Origin: Pseudomonadota bacterium
GTDB lineage: Bacteria > Myxococcota_A > UBA796 > SXON01
Assembly (NCBI GenBank): GCA_030685065.1
Contig: JAUXQH010000031.1
Coordinates: 1-38,260, forward strand
Direction of reading: 5' to 3'
DNA length: 38,260 nucleotides
This document shows, piece after piece, positions 1 through 7,643 of the stretch; the first letter of the stretch is position 1; each line of letters starts with the position of its first letter. The translations under genes were made by a program, and so were the position numbers. The notes below the pieces were generated by a model. It saw nothing but the letters and a program-made list of their open reading frames with translations, did not search any database and was not told the origin of the DNA.

Positions 1-2
1 GC

Positions 3-1154
3 GGGAGCCGCGGCGGCGGGAGCCGGAGCAGCAACGGCCGCGGGCGCCGCGACCACGGCGGCGGGGGCCGCGGCGGACTTGGGAGCCGGCGCGCGGGCGC
101 CGCCGCGGGCGGGCTTGGCCGCCCCTTCGCCACGCCACAACGCGGGGATGCCGCGGCGGAGCCGGTACATCCGCACGTTCTCCGTGGTCATCCCCGACAG
201 CTCGCCGACCTCGCGGTCGGGCTTGTTCCCCACCACGTCGAGGAAGGCGTCCAGCTTGGAGGCGCGGCCGGTGATCCGGGAAGCATCGTCATCCCCGGCG
301 CCATCGGCGGGGGCAACCGCAGGAGCAACCAGCGCAACCGCCTTGTCGCTCGCGGCGGCCTTGGCCGCGGGACGCGCCTTCTCGGCGGCCTTCTCGGCGG
401 ACTTGGGGGCGGCCGCCTTCTCCACGGGCTTTGCCGCCGCCTTCGCGGCGGCCTTCGCGGCGGCCTTCTCAGCGGGCTTGGCAGCGGCCGCCTTCTCTAC
501 GGGCTTCGGCGCCGGGGCCTTCTCCGCAGGAGCGGCCTTTGCGGCGGGCGCGGCCTTCTCCACCGGGGCGGCCTTTGCCGCCTTCGCGGCCGGCGCGGCC
601 TTCGCGGCCTTGGGGGCCTTGGGGGCCTTGGGGGCCTTGGCGGCGGGTGCCTGCTCGGACTCGTCGGCCTTGCCACCGTCGGCGGGGCGGTAGCGATCGA
701 TCCCGTGACGCTTGCGGAACTCCACCACCGTCTTGCGGGCCACGCCGGCCTGCTCCGCGGCATCCCCATCGGAGATCGTGCCGAGCAGGGACCGGATGGC
801 CTCGAGACGCTCGTTGGCCCGACCGCCCTTGGACTTCACCGCCGCGGGCGCGGCTGCTGCGGGCGCCGGAGCCGCGGGCGCGGCTGCGACCGGAGCCGCT
901 GCCACCGGAGCCGGGGCGGCCTTTTCGGCGCCCTTCGCCTTGGGCTCGGACACCGCCGGACGCTTGTTGGAAGCAGCGGCCGGGGGCGCGACCGCCTCAC
1001 CAGGAGGCTTGGGTAGCAGCCCCGCGCGCTCCAACGCCTTCTGGAGATCCGCCACGGCGACCTTGTGCTCGCGCGCAATGTCCCGAAGCTTGCTCTTCTT
1101 CAGCTTCGAAACGACATCATTCCACCAGGGACGGTTCTCGAGGGGCGTCGACAA
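3..1154 (-). CDS. Lys/Ala/Pro-rich protein with helix-turn-helix-like repeats (3' end outside window)
   Basis: This minus-strand frame stays open from a TTG start at 1154 to the window edge, giving at least 384 residues. The TTG is preceded by GGAG at 8 nt spacing. The N-terminus (about residues 11-46, WWNDVVSKLKKSKLRDIARE) looks like a small helical DNA-binding unit. Two related segments follow, residues 116-155 (RLEAIRSLLG...VVEFRKRHGI) and 300-340 (KLDAFLDVVG...VRMYRLRRGI). They share D-x-x-[AV]-x-x-x-[AS]-G-[VM]-[AT], an aromatic-Arg pair and a final Gly-Ile, as in homeodomain-like helix-turn-helix units. Between them, about residues 170-270, lies a histone-H1-like run of KAP, KAA and EKAA motifs. 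DNA binding or nucleoid organisation is inferred from composition and the repeats; no characterised homologue is recognised. A weak promoter candidate lies upstream. Confidence 0.75.
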   Translation of the reverse strand, partial: MSTPLENRPWWNDVVSKLKKSKLRDIAREHKVAVADLQKALERAGLLPKPPGEAVAPPAAASNKRPAVSEPKAKGAEKAAPAPVAAAPVAAAPAAPAPAAAAPAAVKSKGGRANERLEAIRSLLGTISDGDAAEQAGVARKTVVEFRKRHGIDRYRPADGGKADESEQAPAAKAPKAPKAPKAAKAAPAAKAAKAAPVEKAAPAAKAAPAEKAPAPKPVEKAAAAKPAEKAAAKAAAKAAAKPVEKAAAPKSAEKAAEKARPAAKAAASDKAVALVAPAVAPADGAGDDDASRITGRASKLDAFLDVVGNKPDREVGELSGMTTENVRMYRLRRGIPALWRGEGAAKPARGGARAPAPKSAAAPAAVVAAPAAVAAPAPAAAAP

Positions 1155-1543
1155 AGTAGGTACTCCACAAAGGGGGGCGCGCAAAGCTGCGCAACGCTGG
1201 GCATATCAACCTGATTTGGCAAAGGCAAGTTGTTTCCCCGGCCCTGCCTTGGTTCCGCGGCGCCCTGTCAGCTTGTCCAAGGCGTCCATCGCAATGGTTG
1301 ACATGTACACGCCGCGGGAGGGCCGCCTCCCCCGGCCGCGCACGCGGACGCGATCCACCCCCGCGCATCGGCTCGCGCGCTCGTGAGGCACACAGGCTCC
1401 GCCCGGATGCATGTCGCGGCGTCTACGATGCGTAGAATGCGCGGACGTCGCGCTCCTGGAAGTGGGCGGAGGCGGCCGGCCTCGCGCGCGCCTGCCCTGG
1501 CGCGGATCTTGCTGTCGCCCCGGGTCCCTGCCGCGGTCCTCGG
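1155..1543. other. intergenic region between divergent genes
   Basis: There is no convincing gene here. Frames stay open only because of high GC and show no domain-like sequence. The region must hold promoters for the Lys/Ala-rich gene and, on the plus strand, for the MBOAT operon. A TAGAAT hexamer at 1433-1438 could be a -10 element for the operon, but no good -35 sits at the right distance. Confidence 0.5.
1200..1228 (-). promoter_or_regulatory. weak sigma70-like promoter candidate for the Lys/Ala-rich gene
   Basis: On the minus strand TTGCCT (1228-1223) is followed by a 17-nt spacer and TATGCC (1205-1200), about 45 nt before the TTG start at 1154. The surrounding bases are AT-richer than the neighbourhood. 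The -10 match is poor, so this is only a candidate. Confidence 0.22.
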
Positions 1544-2944
1544 ATGCTGTTCCCCACCTTCGACTACTTCCTGTTCCTGCCCCTGGTGGCCCTTGCCCAC
1601 TGGGTGCTGCGGGCCAACGGGCACCGCACGGCGTGGTTGCTGGTTGCCAGCCTCGCGTTCTACGCCTCCTGGAACCCCGTGGATACGGGCCTCCTGCTCC
1701 TCGTGATCGCGCTCGCCTACACGATGGGGCGGGTGGTCGCGGCCCTCCGAGAGCCACAGCGCGGGCCGGCGCTGCTGGCGTCTGCCCTGCTGCTGCTGGC
1801 CCCGCTGCTCTACTACAAGTACGCCGGATTTCTCCTCGAGAACCTTCGGTACGTCTGGCCCGACGCCCCGACACCCCCCGCGTCTCACCTTCCGATCGGG
1901 ATCTCGTTCTACAGCTTCCAGGCCCTGGCCTATGTCATCGACGTGCGGCGCGGGCAGGCGCCGGAGAAGGACCCTCTCCGGTTCACGACCTTCCTCCTAT
2001 TTTTTCCTCACCTCGTGGCCGGCCCCATCCTCCGTGCGTCGAACCTCCTCACGCAGCTCGCGGCCGAGCGGACCCTGTCCCGCACGGATGTGGGTGAAGG
2101 CCTGGCGCGGCTCGGCGTCGGCCTCGTCAAGAAGGTGCTGGTCGCCGACGTCCTGCGGCTCGGCATGGTGGACTCCGTGTTCACCGACCCCGGATCGTTC
2201 ACGGGGCTCGAGGTCCTGGTGGCCCTCTACGCCTACAGTCTCCAGATCTACTGCGACTTCTCGGGGTACACCGACTTCGCGATCGGCTCCGCGCGCCTGT
2301 TCGGTTTGCGCATCCCGGAGAACTTCGACCGTCCCTACCAGGCGCTCTCCGTCGCGAACTACTGGCGACGTTGGCACATGACGCTCTCGGATTGGGTCCG
2401 CGACTACGTGTACCATCCCCTCGGCGGCTCTCGCGGGGGCGGGTGGGCCCCGTACCGGAACACCCTCATCACGTTGCTCATCTTGGGCTTCTGGCACGGC
2501 GCGAACTGGACGTTCCTCGTGTACGGCCTCGTCCACGGCGGCGCCGTGTGCCTGAACCGTTGGTGGCGGAAGTCGGGGCCCGGCGCCACCTCGTCGGGAT
2601 CCACCGGTGTGGCGGGCGTCGTGTGGAGGTGGGCGCTCACCTTTCACTTCGTGGTCTTGGCACGCATCCTTTTCCGCGCCGATGACCTCACCCAGGCATG
2701 GGCGTTGGTCCAGTCCCTCGGCAACCTGGCGCTCGTGATGCCCCGGTTCGCGCCCCATGCCTGGGTGGTGTTGGGGCTCGGGTATCTCGCCCATTTCACC
2801 CCGACCCGCTGGACCACCCTGGCACGGACGCGCTTCGCCCTCCTCCCCGCGCCGGTGTGGGGCACCGCGCTCGCGGTGGCGGGCTGGGCCTGCGTGCGCT
2901 GGGGCCCCGGAGACACGCTTGCCTTCATCTACTATGACTTCTGA
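1544..2944 (+). CDS. MBOAT-family O-acyltransferase (AlgI/DltB-like)
   Basis: The 466-residue polytopic membrane protein starts MLFPTFDYFLFLPLV, the usual opening of AlgI-type proteins, which supports this ATG although the ribosome-binding site is weak. The MBOAT signature is clear: NYWRRWHMTLSDWVRDYVYHPLGG-like sequence at about residues 269-292, then LGFWHGANWTFLVYGLVHGG with the expected essential histidine at 318 and a second at 331. Length is normal for AlgI-like proteins. Family members pass acetyl groups across the inner membrane to periplasmic acceptors that modify alginate, peptidoglycan or other glycans. The stop overlaps the next start by 11 nt, and two SGNH proteins follow in the same operon, which fits a glycan O-acetylation machine. 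The glycan is unknown, so no algI name is assigned. Confidence 0.93.
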   Translation: MLFPTFDYFLFLPLVALAHWVLRANGHRTAWLLVASLAFYASWNPVDTGLLLLVIALAYTMGRVVAALREPQRGPALLASALLLLAPLLYYKYAGFLLENLRYVWPDAPTPPASHLPIGISFYSFQALAYVIDVRRGQAPEKDPLRFTTFLLFFPHLVAGPILRASNLLTQLAAERTLSRTDVGEGLARLGVGLVKKVLVADVLRLGMVDSVFTDPGSFTGLEVLVALYAYSLQIYCDFSGYTDFAIGSARLFGLRIPENFDRPYQALSVANYWRRWHMTLSDWVRDYVYHPLGGSRGGGWAPYRNTLITLLILGFWHGANWTFLVYGLVHGGAVCLNRWWRKSGPGATSSGSTGVAGVVWRWALTFHFVVLARILFRADDLTQAWALVQSLGNLALVMPRFAPHAWVVLGLGYLAHFTPTRWTTLARTRFALLPAPVWGTALAVAGWACVRWGPGDTLAFIYYDF

Positions 2945-4769
2945 CACGAACGGCGCCCCGCGGGGCGACCTCGAGGGCGGCTTGAAGGGCGACCAGAAGG
3001 GCGACAAGAGCATCGAGGCGCGGGGCCCCGCTCGGGGCGGGATCCGGGCGCTGATCACGGCGTTCGCGACCGCGGGCGCCTGTGTCGGGCTCGCCTACCT
3101 TCACCCTTCCCTCGCCGCATATCGCCCGTGGATGCCGGGAGATCCGCTCCCGATCCTCTCCACTCTCGTGCCCGATCGCGGCGTCCGTGTGGTCGAGGAC
3201 GGCGTCAATGGCCTCACCTTGGCCGCCGATCCGACCCCAGCCCCAGCCGGCGAGGCGGGGGCGTCTGTCGGTGCGGACCGCGCCGCCGTCGCACCAGGCG
3301 CGGTCGCCGGCGGGGCGGCGGATGGCACCACACCTCCCACCGCCGACGGCGTTCTGGCACCGCCGACCAACGTGACAGACGGTGACACACCCAACCCGGC
3401 GCGCGCCGCCGCCGCGCTCGCGGCAGGGCTCCCGGCCCGCCCTCCCGGCGTCCCGACCCCGCTCGTGGATCCCGACGATCGGGGCATGGCCCCTTTCTAC
3501 CGGGCGCTCCATCGCGCAACGCAGGGCGAGGGCCTCGCCCGGGCCGCCCACTACGGGGACTCGACGATCGCCGCGGACGGGATCACGTCCACCGTGCGCG
3601 CACGCCTCCAGGCGCGGTTTGGAAACGGGGGTCCGGGCTACCTCTCGGCCGGGATGGATCCGCGCTGGAGCATGCGGCGGGACGTGACGATCGGGCGCAA
3701 GGGGGACTGGGAGACCGTCAGCCTGCTGCTCGGAGGCGGCGGCGGGCGCTACGCCTACGGGGGCATCGTGAGCACCGCGGCGGCGGCCGCCTCGCTGTCC
3801 ATCACCGCACCCAAGGGACCGGACGGCAAGCCGACCCCGATGCACCGCTTCGAGCTCTGGTTTCAGGCGGGCGCCGACCGCGGCGCCTGGTGGGCGGCGC
3901 TGGACGGCAAGGGCGTCGGTCAGGGCACCGCGCTCGCGGAGGCCACGGGAGACCGCCACCTCCCCGTGGACGTGCCCGAGGGCTACACGACCGCCTCCTT
4001 TGGGACGGCGGGTGGGACGGCGGGTGGCGCGGGCGCGGGAGAGGCGGCCGAACCGCCGGCCGGAGGCGTCACGTTTTATGGCGCCGTGATGGAAACGAAG
4101 GGCCCCGGCGTCGTATGGGACGCGCTCGGGGTGGTCGGCGTGGGTTCGCGATCCTTCACCCAACACAGCAAGAAGCACCTCGCGAGCCAGGTCGCGCAGC
4201 GCCGCCCGGACCTCGTGGTCGTCATGCTCGGCGGCAACGAGCTCGGGCTGCCGGTGCTCGGCCGCGGGGACGGCAACGCCTACATCCCCTACTACCAGGA
4301 CACCGTGCGTCGGCTCCGCGCGGGCGCCCCCCAGAGCGCCTGCCTGCTCATCACGCCGCTCGACCAGGGCACGCGCGAAGGCGGCACTCCCGGCACCAAG
4401 CCCAACCTTCCCAGGCTCGTCGAGGCGCAACGCAAGGCCGCCGCGACGGAGGGCTGCGCCTTCTGGAACGGCTATGCAGCCATGGGCGGCCCTGGCGCGA
4501 TCGTGCGCTGGGGAGCCATGAAGCCCCCGCTCGCCTGGACCGATCTCGTGCACCTCTCGACCAACGGCCAGAAGATCATCGGCGACCTCCTCGCCGACGC
4601 GATCGAGCACGGCTTCGACGGCTGGCTGGCGGCCGGGGGCCCCAACCGTGCGCCGCTCCCTCCGCCCGGCCCCCCCGCCGAGGCGCTGGCAGAGGCGCCC
4701 GCTCCCCCCGCGCCCGCTGAGGCCACACCCGCGCCCCCCGCTCCGCCGTCGAGCGTGGCCACGCCATGA
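2934..4769 (+). CDS. membrane-anchored SGNH-fold esterase/acetyltransferase, first of two
   Basis: The ATG at 2934 overlaps the MBOAT stop and gives 611 residues; the frame upstream of it is the antisense-like shadow of the MBOAT gene. One membrane segment at about residues 40-62 is followed by a Pro/Ala/Gly-rich linker to about residue 180, then an SGNH domain. Block I is HYGDSTIA with Ser210, block III is LGGNELG with Asn435, and block V is TDLVHLS with Asp537 and His540. About 225 residues separate blocks I and III, more than in minimal SGNH enzymes, so an extra domain is probably inserted. The C-terminus (about 565-611) is a Pro/Ala tail. In alginate and peptidoglycan O-acetylation, MBOAT proteins work with periplasmic SGNH proteins (AlgJ, AlgX, PatB). 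I infer a similar role here as acetyltransferase or esterase. Confidence 0.85.
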   Translation: MTSDTNGAPRGDLEGGLKGDQKGDKSIEARGPARGGIRALITAFATAGACVGLAYLHPSLAAYRPWMPGDPLPILSTLVPDRGVRVVEDGVNGLTLAADPTPAPAGEAGASVGADRAAVAPGAVAGGAADGTTPPTADGVLAPPTNVTDGDTPNPARAAAALAAGLPARPPGVPTPLVDPDDRGMAPFYRALHRATQGEGLARAAHYGDSTIAADGITSTVRARLQARFGNGGPGYLSAGMDPRWSMRRDVTIGRKGDWETVSLLLGGGGGRYAYGGIVSTAAAAASLSITAPKGPDGKPTPMHRFELWFQAGADRGAWWAALDGKGVGQGTALAEATGDRHLPVDVPEGYTTASFGTAGGTAGGAGAGEAAEPPAGGVTFYGAVMETKGPGVVWDALGVVGVGSRSFTQHSKKHLASQVAQRRPDLVVVMLGGNELGLPVLGRGDGNAYIPYYQDTVRRLRAGAPQSACLLITPLDQGTREGGTPGTKPNLPRLVEAQRKAAATEGCAFWNGYAAMGGPGAIVRWGAMKPPLAWTDLVHLSTNGQKIIGDLLADAIEHGFDGWLAAGGPNRAPLPPPGPPAEALAEAPAPPAPAEATPAPPAPPSSVATP

Positions 4770-6355
4770 CAACGTCGCGACGGGGCGCTCGCTTCGGCGC
4801 GGCCTTCGTATTGGGAGGGGCCGGGTTCTTCGCGCTGATCGCCCGCGGGGAGCACGGCGTGGCCGCCACGCCCGAGCCGGTCGCCGCCGGCACCCCGCTC
4901 GCGACGGTCGCGGGCGCCGCGGTGTCCGCCACCTTCATCGAGCGCCCCCCCGAGCCGGAGTGGGTGGTGCGGTACACCGTGCCCGCCGGCGTCCTCCCCG
5001 TCGACGAGTGCGCGAGCAAGGCCACCATCGAGTCCCCCGGCGTCGCGCGTCCCGAGAGCACGGCGCCCACCCCCGCGCCGCCCCCCACCGCCGAGCCCGG
5101 CCCGCCGCCCGCCGAGACCGCGGGCATGGTCCGGGTGGACACGACCGCCGGCGCGCTGAACGAGCAGCTCCCCGAGCCCATCCGCGCCCGGCTCGGGTTC
5201 GGCGCACCGTTCGACGTGTCGACCATCGCCCCGGAGCCGCTGCGCGGCCGCACGGAGGACCTCGCGAGGGTACGCGCCGTGCTCGCCAAGGCGGAGCGGC
5301 GGGAAGGGCACACGCGCCTGTCGTTCTGGGGCGCCTCCCACGTCGCGGGCGAGTACTTCACCGGGGATCTACGGCGCATCCTCCAGGACCGCTACGGCGA
5401 CGCCGGCCACGGCTTCGTCATGCCCGCAGCCCCCTTCACCGGCTACCGCGGCACCGACGTCAACCTCTGCACAGGTGGTAGCTGGACCACCGACTTCCAC
5501 AACCGAAAGGGCGGTCGCGACGACGGCCTGTTCGGCCCCGGCGGCATGAGCGTCGAGGCGCTCGCGCCGACCAGCTACGGCTGGGTGCAGACCACGAAGA
5601 CCAACCCCCACGGCCGCGCCGTCACCCGGTTCGAGCTGCTCTACCTGCGCCAGGCCGGCGGCGGGGCGATCGACGTACACGTCGACTCGACCGATCCCAT
5701 CCGCGTGCCGACGGGCGTGCGCTCGGCTGCCGCACAGGGCCCCGGCGCCGCCGTCTTCTCGGTGTCCGAGGGCCCCCACCGCCTCGCCGTGTCCGCCGCG
5801 GGGGACGGTCCGGTCCGCATCTTCGGCGCGTACATGGAGCGCGACGTGCCCGGCGTCATCGTCGACGCCATGGGCGTGAGCGGGCGCACCGCCGCTTCCT
5901 GGCTCGCGTGGGACGCGGATCTCCAGGCCGCCTACCTCGGCCGCCGCCCCGTCGACCTCGCGGTGCTCGCCTACGGCACCAACGAGGCCAACGATCGGGG
6001 CCTGTCGGAAGACGAATACCGCGCCACCCTGCGGAAGGTGCTCACGCGCATGCGCCGGGTCCTCCCCGATGCCGCCTGCGTGCTCATCGGCCCGAGCGAC
6101 CGCGGCCGCAAGATCACCGGCAACACCTACGCGATCTGGAGCCACACGGCCTGGGTGGCCCGCACCCAGCGCGAGATCGGCCCCGAGTTCGGCTGCGCCA
6201 CCTGGGACCTCCAGGAGGCCTCGGGCGGCCCGGGGAGCATGTTGCGGTGGTGGGGAGCCACCCCGCAGCTCGCCGCGGGAGACCTGATCCACTTCACCGC
6301 CGCCGGCTACCGAGAGCTGGCGACGCGCTTCGCAGCGGCGTTGGACGCGCTGTAG
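4766..6355 (+). CDS. SGNH-fold protein, second of two, with GAS in block I
   Basis: The start overlaps the previous stop as ATGA, so translation is probably coupled. The 529-residue protein has an N-terminal hydrophobic segment (about residues 9-25), a Pro-rich linker near 100-120 and an SGNH domain. Block I reads FWGASHVAGEYF with Ser191, so the usual Asp of GDS is Ala. Block III is YGTNEAND with Asn406, and block V is GDLIHFTAAG with Asp506 and His509. The Ser-Asp-His triad and the Asn are therefore present. The wide spacing between blocks I and III and the shared motif ILGxxSHxAxxxxT-like opening show it is a diverged paralogue of the upstream protein. It probably acts with the MBOAT protein on the same periplasmic glycan; whether it transfers or removes acetyl groups cannot be told. 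Confidence 0.83.
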   Translation: MTTSRRGARFGAAFVLGGAGFFALIARGEHGVAATPEPVAAGTPLATVAGAAVSATFIERPPEPEWVVRYTVPAGVLPVDECASKATIESPGVARPESTAPTPAPPPTAEPGPPPAETAGMVRVDTTAGALNEQLPEPIRARLGFGAPFDVSTIAPEPLRGRTEDLARVRAVLAKAERREGHTRLSFWGASHVAGEYFTGDLRRILQDRYGDAGHGFVMPAAPFTGYRGTDVNLCTGGSWTTDFHNRKGGRDDGLFGPGGMSVEALAPTSYGWVQTTKTNPHGRAVTRFELLYLRQAGGGAIDVHVDSTDPIRVPTGVRSAAAQGPGAAVFSVSEGPHRLAVSAAGDGPVRIFGAYMERDVPGVIVDAMGVSGRTAASWLAWDADLQAAYLGRRPVDLAVLAYGTNEANDRGLSEDEYRATLRKVLTRMRRVLPDAACVLIGPSDRGRKITGNTYAIWSHTAWVARTQREIGPEFGCATWDLQEASGGPGSMLRWWGATPQLAAGDLIHFTAAGYRELATRFAAALDAL

Positions 6356-6358
6356 GTC

Positions 6359-6814
6359 CTAGAGCAGGTCGACCTGGATCGACCGGATCTGGCACTTCAA
6401 CGGCAGCTTGCCCTGGTGCCCGAACGTCCAACCGGGGGCGTCGAGCGTCTCTGCTTCTTCAAAACCGCTCTGCAGATCGGGATCCGTACGGCGGGCATCG
6501 AAGGCGTCGAGGAAGTCGAGGTCGGGCACGCGCACGCACGGCCGACCCTCCTTCGTGTTGAACGTGTGGCCCGCGAGCAGCCGCACACAACGCCAGCTGT
6601 GCTGCATCCAGGCGTCCGGGTTCTCGCTCGTCTTGAGGATCACCCGGAGCCCGACGGGGCCGATGATGGCGAAGGACTTCAGGTCCCCCGTCTCGAGGTC
6701 ACCCTGGCGCCCGCCCATGGTGTGGAACTCGACCACGCGCCGCTCGCCGGACAAGTTGAGTCCGGCGAAGGCGACGAGATCGAAGCGGAGCTTCGGGGGG
6801 ACCTCCCAACGCAT
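6359..6814 (-). CDS. conserved-looking hypothetical protein downstream of TlpA-like gene
   Basis: The 151-residue product is not recognised. It has no signal peptide or membrane segment and is rich in charged and aromatic residues (MRWEVPPKLRFDLVAF at the start, DAPGWTFGHQGKLPL near the end). Its ATG lies 3 nt after the stop of the TlpA-like gene, so the two are almost certainly cotranscribed. Its stop lies 3 nt beyond the stop of the convergent SGNH gene. Normal codon use and tight packing argue it is real. Function is unknown. Confidence 0.7.
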   Translation of the reverse strand: MRWEVPPKLRFDLVAFAGLNLSGERRVVEFHTMGGRQGDLETGDLKSFAIIGPVGLRVILKTSENPDAWMQHSWRCVRLLAGHTFNTKEGRPCVRVPDLDFLDAFDARRTDPDLQSGFEEAETLDAPGWTFGHQGKLPLKCQIRSIQVDLL

Positions 6815-6817
6815 CGG

Positions 6818-7549
6818 CTAGCCCTTCGCGAGGAGGGCGGCGAGCGTGGCGTCGTCGAGGCGGGCCGGGTGGCCGCGCCAGATCACCTTGCCGTTCATCA
6901 AGAGGGCGGCGGCCGGGATCCCGCTGACGGAGTAGGCCTTGGAGAGATTGCCGTCCTTCTCCTTGCCGATCGGGAACTTGGCCTTGCTCTCCTTGATGAA
7001 CTCCTCGACCTTCTCGTCGGTCGCGGACTTGGTCACCTTGGTGATGCCGACCACCTGGACGCCCATCTCCTTGTACTTGCCTTCTTCTTCGGCGAGCTTG
7101 GGGAGCTCCTTCTTGCAGTGCGGGCACCACACTTCCCAGAAGACGAGCAGGGTGGCCTTGGAGCCCGAGAGGTCGGCCTTGCCCTGGAACCACTTGTCCA
7201 TCTCGAGCGGGGCGGCGTCGGTGCCGATCAGGTTGATCTCGGCGGCCATGCGGCCCGCGGCCTTGCCGGCGCGGGTGCCAGCGTACTTGCCGGTGAGGTC
7301 GGCGAGCTTGGTCTTGGCGGTGGCGTAGTCGTTCAGCTTGATGGAGTCCTGCACCTCCGTCATGAGCTTGCCGGCGGCCTCCTCCTCTTCGGGGTTGGCG
7401 GCGGGCGCCGCGCCGGCCTTGCCGGGGGGAGCCTTTTCGAGCGTGGCGACCTTCTCTTCGATGGCCTTGAGACGCGCATCCATGGCGTCGACTTCGCTCT
7501 TCTGAGCGCAGCCCACGAGGGCGAGGGAGAGGAGTGCAAGACGGAACAT
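6818..7549 (-). CDS. TlpA-like thioredoxin-fold lipoprotein
   Basis: The 243-residue protein begins MFRLALLSLALVGC, a lipoprotein signal with Cys14 as the lipidated residue. A short heptad-like stretch (about 21-40, VDAMDARLKAIEEKVATLEKA) may form a coiled coil, followed by a Pro/Ala/Glu linker. The C-terminal half is a thioredoxin fold: FWEVWCPHCKKELP carries the redox pair Cys142 and Cys145, and the cis-proline is Pro212 in SGIPAAALL. TlpA-like proteins reduce or exchange disulfides in periplasmic proteins, often cytochromes, and receive electrons from DsbD/CcdA. The coiled-coil spacer is unusual and suggests oligomerisation or a stalk from the membrane. The downstream gene starts 3 nt after this stop. 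Confidence 0.9.
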   Translation of the reverse strand: MFRLALLSLALVGCAQKSEVDAMDARLKAIEEKVATLEKAPPGKAGAAPAANPEEEEAAGKLMTEVQDSIKLNDYATAKTKLADLTGKYAGTRAGKAAGRMAAEINLIGTDAAPLEMDKWFQGKADLSGSKATLLVFWEVWCPHCKKELPKLAEEEGKYKEMGVQVVGITKVTKSATDEKVEEFIKESKAKFPIGKEKDGNLSKAYSVSGIPAAALLMNGKVIWRGHPARLDDATLAALLAKG

Positions 7550-7643
7550 TTCGATTCTCCGAGCGAGGGACGGCGGCGCATAACACCGCCGGTGCGGCGG
7601 TGCGAGCGACGGGATAGGGAACCCGGCTTTCTGGAATCGACCA

